Source: Crotophaga sulcirostris (lineage: Eukaryota; Chordata; Aves; Cuculiformes; Crotophagidae). From it: 64,000 nucleotides of DNA. Each line of letters begins with the position of its first letter. Positions within the stretch are counted from its first letter, which is position 1. Both the position numbers and the translations under genes were made by a program. Of this stretch, positions 61,226-64,000 are shown piece after piece. The notes under the pieces are model-generated. The model was given only the letters and a program-made list of their open reading frames with translations. It was not told the origin of the DNA and did not search any database. The stretch lies in NCBI GenBank assembly GCA_013397455.1, contig VYZB01000118.1:1444249-1508248 (forward strand). Reading direction: 5' to 3'.

Positions 61226-61279
61226 TTTGTTTGTTTGTTTTGTTTGCTTGCTTACTTACTTGCTTGCTTATTTGTTTTT
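61226..61279 (+). repeat. Interrupted (TTTG/CTTG/CTTA)n tetranucleotide tract
   Basis: A run of TTTG units passes into CTTG and CTTA units, then back to TTTG. It is an aged tetranucleotide microsatellite. Confidence 0.85.
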
Positions 61280-61477
61280 AAATGAGGCAATAAGGTCTCA
61301 GTATGTAATGAAAGGATAGTTGTAGCTAAGAGGAAAGACAGAAATAACAAATCTGGGTCTTTTACATAAAATTCTGTCCACAAGCACTACAAGTGAAATA
61401 AGTAGCATTATCTAAACTTGAGAAAAAAATGCCTAAAAGAAGATTTATAAAAGCCTAAGTAGTTTTGGATTTTTCTA

Positions 61478-61570
61478 CACACAAAAAAAAATAAAAAACA
61501 AAAACCAAAACCAAAACCCACCAAACAAAACCAAAACAACCCAATGACAACAAAAGAAAAAAGCCCAAAA
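61478..61570 (+). repeat. A-rich (CAAAAC)n-like tract
   Basis: Runs of A interrupted by CC (AAAACC, ACCAAA) over about 90 bases. Similar A/C-rich tracts occur at 1326-1372 and around 36160. Confidence 0.8.
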
Positions 61571-61789
61571 CTAGACTTAAGGATTAAAGAGCTGGATGGT
61601 CAGCTGCTTTTTAAACCCTAGAGGCTGAATCCTCTGGACTCGGAAGGCTACAAGATCCCTAATTTTGAAAAGCCATACTTAGACCCTTCTGCAAATTAGA
61701 CATTTATAGTAATCTGTCTAGCCAATGGTGTGAATTTCCAGAGATCTGGCCTAATCAAAAGTTGTTGTTCCCCACCCCCTTCCCTTTTC

Positions 61790-62230
61790 TATAGCTGAGA
61801 GCATGCTTCACAAAGCCCCTAGTGGCACTAATGATGCTATTGCTCCTTTTTGCTGAGCTGTCATTTCTCCTAATTATCATTTATATTGGGTTCTGCTATT
61901 TTCTGATATTAGTATTGCAACATATATACTTTGTTAGGCAACACTACTCAGTGTTTATTCATAAGAGAATTTCAGCCTCCTCAACTTCCCTGAAGCCTTG
62001 AAATGTTGATGGATGTCTTTAAAATGGTCCCTGCTTAATGCTCATTACCAGGGGGAGAGTCAGCTATCCATAAAACCTTTAATTTTACACATGCAAATGT
62101 CCATTGTTTGAGCAAACTGGATAATTGAACAGCTAATTAGTGGATACCTGCTTGCACACACAATTAGCCAATTTGTAAGACCAGATGCTGGCTTATGAAT
62201 ACAGCAAAATTAGTTGCAATGGAATCGTAG
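61790..62230. promoter_or_regulatory. Candidate conserved enhancer with TAAT, POU and SOX motifs
   Basis: In about 440 repeat-free bases there are TAATTA (61871-61876), the exact octamer ATGCAAAT (62091-62098), CATTGTT (62102-62108), ATAATTG (62121-62127), the palindrome CTAATTAG (62133-62140) and CAATTAG (62161-62167). Such a mixture is characteristic of vertebrate developmental (often neural) enhancers. No conservation or activity data were available, so this is inference from motif content. Confidence 0.33.
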
Positions 62231-63453
62231 GTATAATTTAAGTTCTTCTGGAAGTGCGTTTAGTTTGCTTTGCTTTGACCAGTTCATATTCTGCCAAGGA
62301 ATTTTGCTGAAAATGCTTCCACAGCTTGACCTGATCAATTGCCCTCAAAAGAGATATCTCAGTTATTTCAGAGTGGAGGATCCCACTAGGTATTCAAATA
62401 TTAGAGTATCTCTATGCAACAGATAAAAAGTCACGGTGAAGAATGGAAGTTCTCCAGCACATGCAAGCTAAGCCGTCTATTTGGGGAGTGGTATCTGTCT
62501 CATGGACAAGGATCTGCCCATACATAATTCTGGCACTTCAACCACCAGAGCCTGATCCTATAGCTTTCTATTGCTCTTTGCATTACAATTAGATTGTTTA
62601 CTAAAACACACACAGAAAGGTGCCCATTCAGGTTGCTGCTTCCTCATGACCAGGAGGAAGGCTGCACAGGCAGATTTACCCAGTAAGGACACTGCTGCGG
62701 GCAACCACCAATGTAGGCATTAGCAAAAGCTTACTCTTAAAAAAAAAGAGAAAAAAGGAAACTGGTACAAGTGTTTTGCCTTTGGAATAGAGAGGTGGAA
62801 TTTTAATTAGAAAATATCCTGATCTTTTAAGCACTTCTGTGAGATGCTAGGTCTCTCAGATTTCCGCTTTGGCGTAAGCCTTTGCAATAACTGGATTCCT
62901 TTCCTCATTATAATGGATTTATTACTTTCCCCGCCCAGAAGAAGTGGAAAACATCTGTTGTACCTAATCTTTTCAAAAATATAATAAACACAATATTCAC
63001 ATCTCTGGAAAAAGTTGTTGTTTAAAGTAAATTTTGTTTGTGAAGAGGGGTAAGGGAGCAGATGCTCTGTTAATTAGTGTGAAATAGGTAGACCTTCCCG
63101 TAACTTTAGGCTGTAATATGACTCACTCATTTTACTGATACAAACCTGATCAATTCTAATTTTGTTTTCTACAGAGATGAATTTGCTGATTACATTTGAT
63201 TCACTTGAAGAAGACTGAGAAAAACAAGTCAATTTATAACATTACACCTTCAGGAACCTTCTGAGTTTCTAGCACTAGATTTTTTTGGCGAAGTTTAATT
63301 CTAGCTTTACTTTCTGATTTCCAGAACTGAAAGTTCCTTAAAGCAGTTCCCAATGAAGCAGTTTCTTCAACAATGCTGTTGAAAAGACCAGGTCACAGAA
63401 TAGAGATATTTGAAGGCATAAGACACAGTTTGACTTAGTGCTATGTTTTGCTT

Positions 63454-63527
63454 AAAAAAAAATAAAAAAATAAAAAAATCTACAAATGAAGCAATAACTG
63501 TATTGCAAAAATTAAAAAAAAAAAAAA
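63454..63527 (+). repeat. A-rich tracts, (A7T)n and A14
   Basis: Three A7-8/T units at 63454-63478 are followed by a run of 14 A at 63514-63527. Minus-strand frames rich in F and L here are by-products. Confidence 0.85.
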
Positions 63528-64000
63528 GTGGTGATGGGAAATATGAGTTGGAGACAGGGAATAAAATAACATGTTCCAGTTCACACTTAAAATAAAAACA
63601 GGTAGAAAACACAAGCAAAGTCGGTGAATACTAGCCTCCCAGAATAGGATAGCACAGCAATACAGGTATTTGCAACTGGAGAAAGCCATCATACAGTTTA
63701 GCCAGTTAGTGCAGAGGATGAGCACTTTATCCACCAGTTTGCAAGAACTCTTAAAAAGCACCCTCAGCAGCCAGAATGGCACTGAAGAAAACCTGCAAAT
63801 TAGTCAGCAAATGGAGTTGCTACCGAGGGAGGGATGAAATGGAGGTCTTCTAATGTTATCAAATCGACTGTCTTTCCCTTGTGAGCAAAGGGGCATACCT
63901 AGTTTGTGCTCAGGCACAGTGAGACCCTTTCCTCCCTCTAGACTGACCAGATAGCCTTCATTAGGAGGAATTCATAAGAAGAGATGTGGTCTGAATTGGC

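Larger units (their letters stand above)
56066..64000. other. AT-rich unique DNA with inverted repeats and regulatory-like tracts
   Basis: No gene was supported. Notable content is listed separately: hairpins at 57804, 59143 and 60422, a TTTG/CTTG tract at 61226, A-rich tracts at 61478 and 63454, and a TAAT/POU/SOX-rich block at 61790-62230. The frame at 58657-58944 begins at GTG (its first ATG is 58666) and shows no domain. Confidence 0.5.

Noticed and set aside
1..64000. CRISPR arrays, bacterial operons, tRNA or rRNA genes
   Set aside because: No regularly spaced direct repeats with unique spacers, no ribosome-binding-site gene clusters, and no cloverleaf or rRNA sequence were seen. The DNA is avian nuclear.

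Overview
This window is vertebrate, almost certainly bird, nuclear DNA. The main evidence is repeated CR1 (chicken repeat 1) LINE 3' ends. They carry the characteristic closing motif around 'atcatagaatcatagaat' (or its reverse), and several still read as the C-terminus of the CR1 reverse transcriptase ORF. A solo LTR of an avian endogenous retrovirus is also present. The rest is AT-rich unique sequence with short simple repeats and no bacterial-style gene organisation. I found no complete protein-coding gene, tRNA, rRNA or CRISPR. Nearly all open frames of 60-140 codons look like chance ORFs in AT-rich DNA, and many begin only at GTG or TTG.

Layout: 1-52.8 kb is AT-rich intergenic or intronic sequence. 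It contains CR1 fragments at about 0.1, 8.8, 11.9, 12.5, 17.1, 18.8, 24.3, 24.6, 41.1 and 45.6 kb, and the LTR at 10.7-11.1 kb. Some tracts (15.6-16.6 kb especially) have dense homeodomain and POU-type motifs and resemble conserved non-coding regulatory DNA. At 52.85-53.94 kb there is a strong CpG island with GC boxes, a tetranucleotide repeat and G-rich runs, interrupted by a 479-base assembly gap (53095-53573). This is the one convincing promoter in the window. It is followed by two CR1 tails (53.97-54.30 kb), a tract with several TAATC/GATTA sites (54.37-54.47 kb), an old CR1 (55.7 kb) and about 8 kb of unique sequence. That last part includes a TAAT-rich, POU/SOX-like block at 61.8-62.2 kb.

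The likely reading is the 5' end of one gene, with the promoter and first exon in or beside the CpG island, surrounded by long intronic or intergenic DNA with candidate cis-regulatory elements. The direction of transcription is not settled. A canonical TATA-like box lies on the minus strand at 52.97 kb, whereas a leucine-rich, signal-peptide-like frame ending at a possible splice donor lies on the plus strand at 53.57-53.88 kb. The gap hides the sequence that would decide. I could not identify the gene. All similarity statements come from recognising repeat families and motifs by eye; no alignment or database search was run.
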